A stretch of DNA of 64,000 bases, taken from contig DATMYW010000034.1 in assembly GCA_035560715.1 (NCBI GenBank), positions 24,557-88,556 of the forward strand, given 5' to 3'. The position numbers were made by a program, and so were the translations under genes. Positions 7,013-16,244 of the stretch are shown piece by piece (position 1 is the stretch's first letter; every line of letters starts with the position of its first letter). The notes below the pieces were generated by a model. It was not told where the DNA came from. It ran no database searches and saw nothing but the letters and a program-made list of their open reading frames with translations. Origin of the DNA: JAAXTX01 sp035560715. GTDB lineage: Bacteria; Patescibacteriota; Minisyncoccia; Moranbacterales; UBA1568.

Positions 7013-8842
7013 TCAGCGGAGACTGGAGGCCGGAACTATCCGTACGTAATTGTCGTCCCGATCACCGATGACGATGACCTTTTCGGAATCGATGTCGCCA
7101 TACAGCCTCCGAAAATCGATGATGTCGTTGACGGAGCCCGAAAGCTTCAATGATCGGGATTTCCGACCTGCCGAGACGACGAAATAGTCGAACGTTTTCC
7201 CCCGTATGTCCTTGACGGAGAAACCGATATTGCAGGTCCCGACGAACTCAGTGCACACCGCTCCCTTGTCTGACCAAACGACGAGATCGTGCGCACCTGG
7301 CAGGGAGTTGAGGTACGCGGCCGCCTCATAGCTTCCGTCTCCCATATCCTTCGTGTTAAGGAGATAGCGATCGGGAAGCAGCGGCGAGGCGTAGGCGAAG
7401 AAAAACGGACGTATCCGGATCAACGAAACCGTCAGGACGGTGAATAGCAGCGCGGCGGTAACGAGTCGGACCGTGTGTTTGGGCCGTTTGACGAGGTGAA
7501 GCAGCCGTTCCGCTCCGATGGCCGCTATGACGAACGCGAGGGGATAGAGGATGATCTGATACCGGACGGTCGCGACGACTCCGTTCGCCGTCGATGCGGC
7601 ATAGTAGAGCAGGATGAACAGCGCGAGATATATGACCATGTTCTTTTCTCGAATCGGCGATCCTTCTCGTCTGGTCGCTGACATGAGGCCGACGATGAAA
7701 AGGATCAGAATCAGTGGGTGCATACCGAAGATAAGACTGTATACGTCGGCGAGTACGGCGCCGGCGACTGCCATGAGCGGACCCTCCGAGGCGACCCCGA
7801 TCCCTTTCGGGGAGGAGAGAATCCCTTCGAAATCGAACGGCCGCATGCCGAGATACGTATCCGCGAATACGAACAGGATCAGACTGAGAAATATCGACAT
7901 GAGAATCGTAGCGAGCGCGCGGCGGAACCTGGAAAAAAAGTCGAACACGGGTACGAGCATCCTATTGGAGAGGAATAAGGTATCGATCGCGACGAACAGC
8001 AGAAGTCCCGCGAAGGCGGGCCACGTCTTCTCGAACGCCTTGCTACCGAAGGTTCCTTCGAGAAGGACGTCCGGATGTTTCCAGGTAGCCGGATACAGCG
8101 TGTAAAACGTCAGGAGGGACACGGCCGCCAATACGAGGTAGTCCGTGAATGCCTTCTTAATGTACTCGCGAAGCGGCGGTTTTTCGTCGGAAAAGACGTA
8201 TTCGAGGAAGGGGAGGGCGAGAAAGAAGACATACAATATGTTGGCGACGTACTTCGTGAGCAGCGAAAGACCGAGAAAGACGCCTGATGCGATCAGGTAC
8301 CACGCTTTCGGTTGTTTGCGGTAGGCGAACATCGACAGGAGAGACAGAGGAAGGAAAATCCAGAGGAGCGAGTCGGGATTGATAATCATCGCTATGCCGA
8401 GAAGAATCGGCGAGAGGCCGATCATGACTGAACTGATGAGCGCGACGGTTTTTCCGGCGATGCGTTTGAGAAAAAAATAGAATGCCGGAAGCATAAAAAT
8501 GCAGAACAGGAATATGGGAAGTCGGAACCAGAAATTGATCCCATCTATGTCCGAAAGGACGGCGTCGGTCTTTATTTCGCCACGGACATGCTCGTACACC
8601 ATCGGATCGTATCTGAGCAGACCGAATCCGGAGAGGAGCGCGACCGTGATGCCCGGCTTGTCATTGATGTCGGTCGAATTCCATCGGTGTGCATCGATCG
8701 CTGACCAGAATTTTGAAATGCGGCCGTATGTCCAGTACGGCTCGTCGACGGCAGAATAGGTGCCCAGGCGCGTGAGACCGAGGAATAGGTCGACGCAGAT
8801 GATGGCGGTCAGAATGACGACGGATCCGTATTTCTTTATCAT
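7013..8842 (-). CDS. GT-C glycosyltransferase, ArnT/PMT_2-like
   Basis: 609 residues, around twelve membrane segments. The first periplasmic loop reads 'LGTYSAVDEPYWTYGRI', a DEPY variant of the acidic donor-binding site of GT39/GT83 proteins. 'MIINPDSLLWIFLPLSLL' and 'GLSLLTKY' are typical of the PMT_2 domain. It belongs to a different branch from the five RAYRF paralogues around it. The C-terminus carries a soluble domain ending 'VIVIGDRDDNYVRIVPA'. The downstream paralogue A starts 30 nt after its stop, so the two are probably cotranscribed from the promoter at 8900-8928. Confidence 0.82.
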   Translation of the reverse strand: MIKKYGSVVILTAIICVDLFLGLTRLGTYSAVDEPYWTYGRISKFWSAIDAHRWNSTDINDKPGITVALLSGFGLLRYDPMVYEHVRGEIKTDAVLSDIDGINFWFRLPIFLFCIFMLPAFYFFLKRIAGKTVALISSVMIGLSPILLGIAMIINPDSLLWIFLPLSLLSMFAYRKQPKAWYLIASGVFLGLSLLTKYVANILYVFFLALPFLEYVFSDEKPPLREYIKKAFTDYLVLAAVSLLTFYTLYPATWKHPDVLLEGTFGSKAFEKTWPAFAGLLLFVAIDTLFLSNRMLVPVFDFFSRFRRALATILMSIFLSLILFVFADTYLGMRPFDFEGILSSPKGIGVASEGPLMAVAGAVLADVYSLIFGMHPLILILFIVGLMSATRREGSPIREKNMVIYLALFILLYYAASTANGVVATVRYQIILYPLAFVIAAIGAERLLHLVKRPKHTVRLVTAALLFTVLTVSLIRIRPFFFAYASPLLPDRYLLNTKDMGDGSYEAAAYLNSLPGAHDLVVWSDKGAVCTEFVGTCNIGFSVKDIRGKTFDYFVVSAGRKSRSLKLSGSVNDIIDFRRLYGDIDSEKVIVIGDRDDNYVRIVPASSLR

Positions 8843-8899
8843 AAGTTCCGATGAATTGTGCGAGAAGCTTATGGAAATCAGGCGGAGGAATTCAGGGCG

Positions 8900-8928
8900 A
8901 TGATAGCACGAATGCAGGTCATTCGCAA
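8900..8928 (-). promoter_or_regulatory. Promoter of the 8842-5241 GT-C operon
   Basis: Minus strand TTGCGA (8928-8923), 17-nt spacer, then TGC directly before TATCAT (8905-8900), so it also has an extended -10. Predicted +1 is near 8893, about 50 nt before the start codon. Confidence 0.55.
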
Positions 8929-8973
8929 CCGTCCGGGATGCGGAACGATGCCTCGGATAAGGGTCTGAACCGG

Positions 8974-9002
8974 TTTACAGGGTGTTCGCACCGAGGTATA
9001 CT
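8974..9002 (+). promoter_or_regulatory. Promoter of the 9064-17881 GT-C operon
   Basis: -35 TTTACA (8974-8979), 17-nt spacer, -10 TATACT (8997-9002); predicted +1 is near 9009. It faces away from the 8900-8928 promoter, so both arms of the GT-C cluster start in one 220-bp divergent region. Confidence 0.7.
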
Positions 9003-9063
9003 GTCGTCGTGTCCGACACCGGCCTGGTCACATGTCTTTAGCCAATATGATAGCTCACTCGCC

Positions 9064-10827
9064 ATGAAGAAAAACATCATCGGCTGGAGCGGATTCGTGC
9101 TGCTCCTCATCATCACGGCCTCGATTTTCGTACGTGCGTACCGGTTCGACGACTGGCTTTATTTCAAGATGGACCAGTCCAGGGACGCATTCATGATAAC
9201 CAACGCCGTCGAGAACGGTCCGCAGTACCTGCCGCTCCTGGGCGCCCGTGCAGGCGCGGTGAAACTCGATCACGGCTTTCTCCGTCTTGGACCTATCTTC
9301 TATTACTTCCAGTACCTTTCCGGCGTCATTTTCCACTCAACGCAGCCGTACGTGTACGCGTATCCCGACCTTTTCTTTTCGGTGCTCGCGATACCGATGC
9401 TCTACCTTCTGGTCAGGCGGTTTTTTTCGAAGCGAAATTCGCTGTTCATCGTGGCGATGTACGCGTTCTCATTCATCATAATCCAGTATTCCCGCTTCGC
9501 ATGGAATCCGAATTCACTGCAGTTCTTTCAACTCGTCAGTTTTTACGGATTGCTGCGATTCCTGAACGAACCCGTTGAAAAGCGGAAGAAGTGGTGGCTC
9601 GCGATGTGGGCGACCGGAATGACGATCGGCTCGCAGCTGCATTTCTTCGGATTTTTCAGTTTGGTGGGTATCTCGGGACTGGTCGTCCTGGCGCATTTCC
9701 GGATGTGGGAGAGTCGTCAATGGGCCGCCGTTATGAAGCGTGACGTGTTGCGAACGATCTTCCGTCATGTCGGCACCGCGGCACTCGTCTTTTTTGTCTT
9801 CTACGCACCGGTTTTTATCAGCGACGTCTACAGGGGTGGTGAGAATACGCGCAATTTCTTCGAGGCGATCGGTTCCAAACCCGCTGACAAGCCGCTTAGC
9901 CAGAAATTGATCAAGGATATCACCGAAAACGTGAAGTACTACTGTCTTATCACGACCTCGCAGTGTTATGATGGCGGTGTCAGGAAGCACATTCCTGCCA
10001 TAGTGGCGACGGCACTTATAATGCTGTCGGGTGTCATGCTGGTCATCCGTGGCCTTCTGAGTAGGACACTCGATCGATCAAAGCGAGATTTTCTGTTTCT
10101 GCTTGTCGCCTGGGTGACCGTCTTTACGGTCCTGACGATTCCGGTATCGTTTCAGTTGCGGCCGAGGTTCTTTATCGTCGTCTTCGCGATTCCGTTCATT
10201 TCGGTCGCCCTCCTGTTCGAATATCTAGAGGAAAAAGTGAAACCGGGACAGGCGCTCGCGTTCGCGTTTCTGGTGACGGCCGGAATCATCGCATGGAATA
10301 CGACTGGCACGTATGCCTGGTTCAGGGAGCAGGCGGAGTCCCAGAATCACGCATTCGACGTGCAGCGGACGCTTATTCTCAAGGTCAAGGACGGCGTTAC
10401 GCTCGGTGAACTGCAGGGAGTCACCGATTGGATGTATGAGAGGCATCGTTCCGGAGCGGCGCTGTATTACTATGTGAAACCGGAGCATGTCAGGCCTGTC
10501 GATTATCTTCTGTATCTCAAGCATGATTCCGAACTCCGTTACGCCACCATGTCGGAGAAGAGCGAACCCGAAGCACAGTTTTTCGCGATTACCCCGGCTG
10601 ACAGCGGCATCGATGCCGCACGCAAGAAATTCGGAGATTCCCTGACGGTCGTCGATTCGGCCCAGTTCGGACAGTTGGTCGTTTCCGAACTCGATTATCC
10701 GGGCCGTTCGGCGACCGGAGATCGCCGATTCAACCGGACCGATGGGAAGTCGGACCGCGTGTTCTGGAAAGACGTATTCGGAGTGACCGACACTGACAGC
10801 GCCATACGGATAGATGCCTCGGAGTGA
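9064..10827 (+). CDS. GT-C glycosyltransferase (paralogue C)
   Basis: 587 residues, about twelve membrane segments. The motif block 'VRAYRFDDWLYFKMDQSRDAFMI', then 'LRLGPIFYYFQYLSGVIF', 'YAYPDLFFSVLAIPMLYLL' and 'SRFAWNPNSLQFF', is common to the local family. Two Cys (in 'KYYCLITTSQCYD', about residues 300-310) lie in the extracytoplasmic loop where the other plus-strand paralogues also have a Cys pair. The Asp in DQSRD is the likely donor-binding or catalytic acid. ATG at 9064 starts at the first helix; the frame is open from 8851 but that extension has no conserved residues. It overlaps the next gene as GTGA. Confidence 0.82.
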   Translation: MKKNIIGWSGFVLLLIITASIFVRAYRFDDWLYFKMDQSRDAFMITNAVENGPQYLPLLGARAGAVKLDHGFLRLGPIFYYFQYLSGVIFHSTQPYVYAYPDLFFSVLAIPMLYLLVRRFFSKRNSLFIVAMYAFSFIIIQYSRFAWNPNSLQFFQLVSFYGLLRFLNEPVEKRKKWWLAMWATGMTIGSQLHFFGFFSLVGISGLVVLAHFRMWESRQWAAVMKRDVLRTIFRHVGTAALVFFVFYAPVFISDVYRGGENTRNFFEAIGSKPADKPLSQKLIKDITENVKYYCLITTSQCYDGGVRKHIPAIVATALIMLSGVMLVIRGLLSRTLDRSKRDFLFLLVAWVTVFTVLTIPVSFQLRPRFFIVVFAIPFISVALLFEYLEEKVKPGQALAFAFLVTAGIIAWNTTGTYAWFREQAESQNHAFDVQRTLILKVKDGVTLGELQGVTDWMYERHRSGAALYYYVKPEHVRPVDYLLYLKHDSELRYATMSEKSEPEAQFFAITPADSGIDAARKKFGDSLTVVDSAQFGQLVVSELDYPGRSATGDRRFNRTDGKSDRVFWKDVFGVTDTDSAIRIDASE

Positions 10828-13034
10828 TCGTAATCGGACGAAAATTCATCTTATTCAATCACATGCGGGAGCTGATACGGAAAAGCGGCAGTTACCTAAG
10901 AAGGCATCACATACTCGCCGCTTTCGTGGCGTATGCCGCCTTGGCGCTTGTCTTTACGTACCCGTTGGTCTTCAACCTGACATCGGTGATTCCGAAGGGA
11001 GGGCGGGACTCATTCCTGGTGATCGCGACTATAGAGCGGCTGTCGGATATCGTGAGGGAGCAGGGGTGGCGAAACGGTTTCATCACCCTTGCGAAGACAT
11101 ACCAGTTGAACAGTTATCTTCCTTATGTCGTCATCGGACAGTTCACGACCGCATACGGAGCGAATAACATCCTGTTTCTCGGGAGTTTCCTATTTTCTGC
11201 GATCGGGGCGTACATGCTTGCGTATCACCTTACGAAAAGCGGTCCCGGATCGTTTTTGGCAGGTCTCATTTTCGCGTTCTCCCCGTTTCATACCTATCAG
11301 TCGACGGCCATCCATGTCGGATCGATGCATCAGGAGCTGTTGCCATTTTTCGCGTTGTACCTGATGCGCTTTTTCGAGGGTTTCCGATTCAGGCACTTTG
11401 CCATCGTTTCCGTACTGGCCGCGCTTATCGCGCTGACCGAACATCAGTTGCTCGCGTTCACGGTGATCTTCACGGCTGGATTTCTCGCGTATGCCGTCGT
11501 CACAAACAGGCGTGTCATCAGGGACAAGAGATTCTGGGCGTATTTTTCGGTTTCCGGCGCGCTGCTCTTCGTCTTTGCTCTCGTCCTGTTCAAACCGCTG
11601 CTTTCCGTGACATTTTCCGGAAACAATTATCTCGATCCCGGCATCAAGAGTGTACGGAATCTGTCAGCGTACGCGGTCGATACGGTCCTCCCTCCGCAGT
11701 TTCACGGCATCTGGCCGGGGCTCAACGAATTCCTGCAGGAAAATGTCTTCCATACGTCGCACAAAGGGGATTCGTACTATGTCGGTCCGACGGTCTTCCT
11801 ACTGATCGGATATGTCCTGTTCCGTCTGTTCGGGTCGCGTCGTTTAGCTTCTGATGATGGCGGAATGCTCCGTTTTTGGATTATCGTGACTCTCGGTTTT
11901 CTCGTATTGTCGTTCGGTCCGACGATGAGCCTGTATCGCTGGACGATCCCTCTTCCGTATTTCGTTATTTATAAACTCGTCCCGTTTTACTCGAATATCA
12001 GGACCGTCGGACGTTTTCTGGTATTCGCGATCCTGGGTGCCTCCGTTCTTTCCGCGTATGCCGTGGCCGATATCCGCCGGCGAAATGTATCGAAGAACGT
12101 CGCCCGTGTCGCGATGGTGTGCGCATGCGCACTGGTTCTTGTCGAATATTGGATCGCCCCGATCCGTACGACCGTTTTTACGCATTCACCGTTCTATGAC
12201 CGAATCGCGGAAGACGGAGGGACATACAGACTGCTTGAGATTCCGGGCAGCACGAACGATGTCTTTTTCAACTACGAATGGATCACCAGGAACGTCCATC
12301 ACAAGGAATTGCTCAACGGAATGCCGATGGCACGTGAGATCGACGGTCAGTTCGACTTCCAAAAGAATACGCCAGTGGTTCGCGAACTGCTCTACTCGAT
12401 CCCGAAGGGGAGCGACCCGCTGGGAAAGAGCCAGAACGATATTCTCCGGGGTTTCGAATGGGTGCAGGCTCCGGATATTCTCAATTATGCGGGCGTCGGA
12501 TTCGTGACGGTAAGCAAGGAGTACACGTCCGCGGAAGTGCGGGACACCGTCGAGCGATTCATGAGAGCATACGTTCCTTCCGCGGAGCGGATTGAGGACG
12601 AATTCCTGATCGCATATGCGATACCGAGACTGGATCCGATGGGAATCTATGCCGTGTTCCGGATCGATGGCGGGGGATTTTCCGATGTCTTTCCCGCTAC
12701 CGACGGTTCCATGCGACGGGAAATCGGCGACGGCGCACGACTGAACGTCGTAAACATGGAGTCGGTACCCAAGCGGGTAAAGATCGTCGTCAGCGCCCAA
12801 TCGGTCAGTGATATCGGCTTCGACGTCACGACTGATGGGATTGCGGGTACAAGACGGAATCAGGTAAGTCCTGATGCGGGGGAGTATCTTTTTGAGACGA
12901 CGCTCCTTCCCGGAAACAATGAGCTCGTCTTCCATGTGACGGATCGGAACGGGAATCCCGTGGCCGTCCGAGAGAAAAAGAAGGATCGTTTCAGGGCACT
13001 TATCGTCAGTGCCGTTTCGATCGTGACGGAATAA
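10824..13034 (+). CDS. Large GT-C-like membrane protein with C-terminal beta domain
   Basis: 736 residues. About twelve membrane helices occupy the first 430 residues ('LAAFVAYAALALVFTYPLVF' is the first), followed by a 300-residue outer region. The end of that region ('RVKIVVSAQSV...ELVFHVTDRNGNPVAVREKKKDRFRA') looks like an Ig-like beta sandwich with a terminal hydrophobic stretch. The fold and size suit the GT-C or YfhO-like group, but the RAYRF and DQ motifs of the neighbours are missing. GTG at 10824 overlaps the previous stop; ATG at 10863 is a good alternative. It sits inside the paralogue array and may serve the same pathway. Confidence 0.7.
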   Translation: MIVIGRKFILFNHMRELIRKSGSYLRRHHILAAFVAYAALALVFTYPLVFNLTSVIPKGGRDSFLVIATIERLSDIVREQGWRNGFITLAKTYQLNSYLPYVVIGQFTTAYGANNILFLGSFLFSAIGAYMLAYHLTKSGPGSFLAGLIFAFSPFHTYQSTAIHVGSMHQELLPFFALYLMRFFEGFRFRHFAIVSVLAALIALTEHQLLAFTVIFTAGFLAYAVVTNRRVIRDKRFWAYFSVSGALLFVFALVLFKPLLSVTFSGNNYLDPGIKSVRNLSAYAVDTVLPPQFHGIWPGLNEFLQENVFHTSHKGDSYYVGPTVFLLIGYVLFRLFGSRRLASDDGGMLRFWIIVTLGFLVLSFGPTMSLYRWTIPLPYFVIYKLVPFYSNIRTVGRFLVFAILGASVLSAYAVADIRRRNVSKNVARVAMVCACALVLVEYWIAPIRTTVFTHSPFYDRIAEDGGTYRLLEIPGSTNDVFFNYEWITRNVHHKELLNGMPMAREIDGQFDFQKNTPVVRELLYSIPKGSDPLGKSQNDILRGFEWVQAPDILNYAGVGFVTVSKEYTSAEVRDTVERFMRAYVPSAERIEDEFLIAYAIPRLDPMGIYAVFRIDGGGFSDVFPATDGSMRREIGDGARLNVVNMESVPKRVKIVVSAQSVSDIGFDVTTDGIAGTRRNQVSPDAGEYLFETTLLPGNNELVFHVTDRNGNPVAVREKKKDRFRALIVSAVSIVTE

Positions 13035-13043
13035 CAGAAACGT

Positions 13044-14657
13044 ATGCGTTTACGGTTCCCGCCGATGAAGTTGAGGTCCGGGGAAGGGATGGCGCTTGCC
13101 GCGACTTTGGCGGCAGGCGTTTTCCTACGAGCATACCGCTTTCATGACTGGTTGCACTTCGGTTCCGACCAGTCGCGGGATGCCGTTATCGCGTCGGGCG
13201 CCGCGTCAGGGAATATCCCGTGGCCGTTGCTCGGTCCGGAGGCGGCACATACGGGTTTTCATCTCGGACCCGCCTACTATTACTTCCAGATCGTATCAGC
13301 GAAACTGTTCGGTCGCGCTCCGGAGGTGTTCGCATATCCCGACCTGCTGTTTTCGGTTCTTTCGATCCCGCTCCTCTATGTGCTGCTCGCAAGGTTTGTA
13401 CGACGTCCCATCGCGCTGTCACTCACGTTCGTATACGCCGTTTCCTCCTACTCTGTTTACTACTCGAGATTCGCGTGGAATACGAACCCGATCCCATTCT
13501 TTTCGATGCTGTTCATCCTGTCTCTGTCGGAAATCCTGCATTTCGGCGGTCGATCGCGATGGATGTGGGTCATTTTGCTCGGAATATCCGTCGGGATCGG
13601 TGTGCAGCTGCACACGATGCTGCTGACGCTTTTCCCGATCGTCACGATCATGACCGCCGCCGTTGGCCTGCGATACGATTTTCGGGCCTGGAACCGCTGG
13701 CTTGCCGTACTGGCGATCGCGTTGTGTCTCAATGGGCCGCAGATCGTTGACGGCTTCGCTACGGGCTTCGCGAATACGCGTCAGTTCCTCTCCGTTTCTT
13801 CCGATAAGTCCGGCAGCGGGGCCTCTCGGCTGGTCCGGAATCTGGAAAACGCGGTGCTGTGTCATGCGGAGGCGAATGCGGTCATGCTTTCGGCGGTCGG
13901 AGAGAACGACAAATGCTCTTACATATCGCTGTGGAAGCATCCGTCGGTGTCCATGGCCAGGCTCGGCCGGAGACAGTTCGTTACAAGGAGTCTGGGGTAC
14001 GTTCTCAGTATGGCGTTTTCCGTCGCCGGGTACTGGTCGCTCGCGAGGCAATTCCGAAATGAGTCCGATCGACGGAAAAAGATTCTGCTCGGTATCGTGC
14101 TCCTGTACGTCGTTCTCACTTTCGTGTTGTCGGTACCCGTTCTCTTCGATGCCCCGCTTCGGTACTTCCTGCATACGATATTCGTCCCGTTCCTGTTCGT
14201 CGCTCTGATGATCGAGCGGTATGGAACATCCGCTCGGGGACATCTCATTTCGGCCACCCTCGGTATCGCCGCGGTACTCGTGACGACGAACCTATATGCA
14301 CTCGGCTCGCAGGCGTCCCATCTCGCCGGCATGACCAGGGGAGACGATGGATTCGCGGTCCTCGATCAGGTTGAGTCTCTGGTACAGTTCGCCGTCAGCT
14401 CCTCGTCCGGCAATGAAGGGTACCTTCTCGGACGTCATACCTATTTCTCCGCGTACGCATCCCCACTTGCCTACGTGGCTTCTCTTCGCGGGTACGTCCT
14501 TCGCCGGGCGGAATCGATCGATGATGTCCCCACCGGTGCGGACGTATTCTATCTCTGGCGCCCCACTCCTCCGGATACGGAAAAAAGGTTCGACGGACGC
14601 GCGGTGGAGCGATCCGTCACGATCGGGAATCTCGAGTTTTACATGGTGAGAAAATAG
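13044..14657 (+). CDS. GT-C glycosyltransferase (paralogue E)
   Basis: 537 residues with about eleven membrane segments. 'LRAYRFHDWLHFGSDQSRDAVIA', 'FHLGPAYYYFQIVSAKLFG', 'FAYPDLLFSVLSIPLLYVLLAR' and 'SRFAWNTNPIPFF' repeat the family pattern in order. The central outer loop has Cys in 'NAVLCHAEANAVML' and 'GENDKCSYIS', separated by about 20 residues as in the next two genes. The start lies 9 nt after the previous stop. The protein ends with a small outer domain 'GNLEFYMVRK'. Likely uses polyprenyl-phosphate-linked sugar; acceptor unknown. Confidence 0.82.
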   Translation: MRLRFPPMKLRSGEGMALAATLAAGVFLRAYRFHDWLHFGSDQSRDAVIASGAASGNIPWPLLGPEAAHTGFHLGPAYYYFQIVSAKLFGRAPEVFAYPDLLFSVLSIPLLYVLLARFVRRPIALSLTFVYAVSSYSVYYSRFAWNTNPIPFFSMLFILSLSEILHFGGRSRWMWVILLGISVGIGVQLHTMLLTLFPIVTIMTAAVGLRYDFRAWNRWLAVLAIALCLNGPQIVDGFATGFANTRQFLSVSSDKSGSGASRLVRNLENAVLCHAEANAVMLSAVGENDKCSYISLWKHPSVSMARLGRRQFVTRSLGYVLSMAFSVAGYWSLARQFRNESDRRKKILLGIVLLYVVLTFVLSVPVLFDAPLRYFLHTIFVPFLFVALMIERYGTSARGHLISATLGIAAVLVTTNLYALGSQASHLAGMTRGDDGFAVLDQVESLVQFAVSSSSGNEGYLLGRHTYFSAYASPLAYVASLRGYVLRRAESIDDVPTGADVFYLWRPTPPDTEKRFDGRAVERSVTIGNLEFYMVRK

Positions 14658-14660
14658 CCT

Positions 14661-16244
14661 ATGCACGCAATTCTCCGACGAATCGGAATCAAGAAAGCGG
14701 TGATCATTTCACTTGCGATCATCACGGTGCTCGGCCTGTCGATTCGGACGTATCGCTTTCACGATTGGCTCAGGTTCAATGCTGACCAATCCCGTGACGC
14801 CGGTATCGTGAGTGATGTCCTCGACGGGAAGATCGCGCTTCCGCTGTACGGTCCGAAGGCCGGAGGGACGGAGTTCCGACTCGGTCCGGCTTTCTATCAC
14901 TTTGAGATCTTTTCCGCTTGGTTGTTCGGCAACCGGCCGGACGTGATGGCGTATCCCGACCTGTTTTTCTCGATCCTGACGATTCCGCTCCTCTATATCT
15001 ACCTTCGCAGGCGGTTCGGGATGCGGATATCGTTGTCGCTTACGTTTTTGTATGCGGTTTCCTTCTATACGGTCAAATATTCGCGATTCGCATGGAATCC
15101 GAACTCGCTTCCGTTCTGGTCGCTGTCGTTTTTGCTCGGATTTCAGAAACTGTCCGAGGGAGCGCCGTCCGGCGGGAAACGATGGTGGTTCTGGCCAGCA
15201 GTGACGGGTGTCGCGCTCGGCGTGGTGGTCCAGCTTCATACCCTGGCACTGGTCGCGTTTCCCACGATGGCCGTCCTGTCGTTCGCCTACCTGGCGCTTA
15301 TTCGGAAACGGGATATACGGAAGCCGCTCGCCGTGGTATTCCTGATCGCTGTCGCCTGGAATGCCACTCAGGCATACGGGGAATTCCGGACCGGCGGTGA
15401 GAATACGCGCGCGTTCATGAGCGGAGTCGGTACGAAGGAGAAGAAAGGGAGCGGCATGGCGCGCAACGCCATTAAGGAGGCGGTCTGCTATACGGATGCG
15501 AACGTCTACGTGCTTTCTTCCCGAGACCGTTCCGATACGTGCGAGATCAAGGGTATCACGAAGGGATCCGGTGCGGTCGTATCCTTGCTTGGGCTTATTT
15601 TCATGATCGGCGGAATCGCACACTCGATACGTTCCGTGCTGAGAGAGCGGGACGAGCGGCGCGCATTCTTCACGCTCCAATTCCTGTCCGTCATGACGCT
15701 GTTCGCGCTCACGCTGCTTCCGCTTGCCAACGAGATATCGATGCGCTTCTTCCTCGTCATGACGTTCATGCCGTTCGTCTTCCTGGGCATGTGGATCGAA
15801 TTCCTCGCGGAGCGCTTGCCGAAGCCTGCGGCGATGATCATATCCGGCATCGTCATCGTGTCGCTCGTCATGATGAACGCCGTCTCGATCGGACGTTCGT
15901 TCGTCGAATATGCCGGATACGCGACCCTGTCGGGAGGTGGGATGGATAACGTGACACTGAAGGAAGTGGAACAAGCGTCGGCCTTTATCGTCGCGAATGC
16001 GGGGGATTCGGATTCCGCGTATCTCGTCGGCGATGCGAAATATCTTTTCAAGGCACAGAAGTCCATCGACTATCTGACCAGGCGGGTCGGCATCCGCGTC
16101 TTACAGCCCGGGAAAAAAACGACCGAAGGCGTTCCGGTCTTTCTGGTCGACAACAGCGACAAGGCCGATGAGATCCTGGCCGCCGGCCACGTCGAGGCGT
16201 ACGGCGTACTCGGTCGATTCACGATATTCAAACGCGAACTATGA
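14661..16244 (+). CDS. GT-C glycosyltransferase (paralogue F)
   Basis: 527 residues. The family blocks are 'IRTYRFHDWLRFNADQSRDAGIV', 'FRLGPAFYHFEIFSAWLFG', 'MAYPDLFFSILTIPLLYIYLRRRF' and 'SRFAWNPNSLPFW'. The Cys pair is in 'EAVCYTDANVYVL' and 'RSDTCEIKG'. It starts 3 nt after the preceding stop and ends in an ATGA overlap with the next gene, so translation is coupled through the array. The closest match by eye is the gene at 16241, which suggests recent tandem duplication. Confidence 0.82.
   Translation: MHAILRRIGIKKAVIISLAIITVLGLSIRTYRFHDWLRFNADQSRDAGIVSDVLDGKIALPLYGPKAGGTEFRLGPAFYHFEIFSAWLFGNRPDVMAYPDLFFSILTIPLLYIYLRRRFGMRISLSLTFLYAVSFYTVKYSRFAWNPNSLPFWSLSFLLGFQKLSEGAPSGGKRWWFWPAVTGVALGVVVQLHTLALVAFPTMAVLSFAYLALIRKRDIRKPLAVVFLIAVAWNATQAYGEFRTGGENTRAFMSGVGTKEKKGSGMARNAIKEAVCYTDANVYVLSSRDRSDTCEIKGITKGSGAVVSLLGLIFMIGGIAHSIRSVLRERDERRAFFTLQFLSVMTLFALTLLPLANEISMRFFLVMTFMPFVFLGMWIEFLAERLPKPAAMIISGIVIVSLVMMNAVSIGRSFVEYAGYATLSGGGMDNVTLKEVEQASAFIVANAGDSDSAYLVGDAKYLFKAQKSIDYLTRRVGIRVLQPGKKTTEGVPVFLVDNSDKADEILAAGHVEAYGVLGRFTIFKREL

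Noticed and set aside
14709..15974. 421-codon antisense frame opposite a GT-C gene
   Set aside because: Its residue use (runs of Arg, His, Asp, Glu, Gln) is what codon bias of the true plus-strand gene produces on the other strand; several similar frames lie opposite the other membrane proteins.
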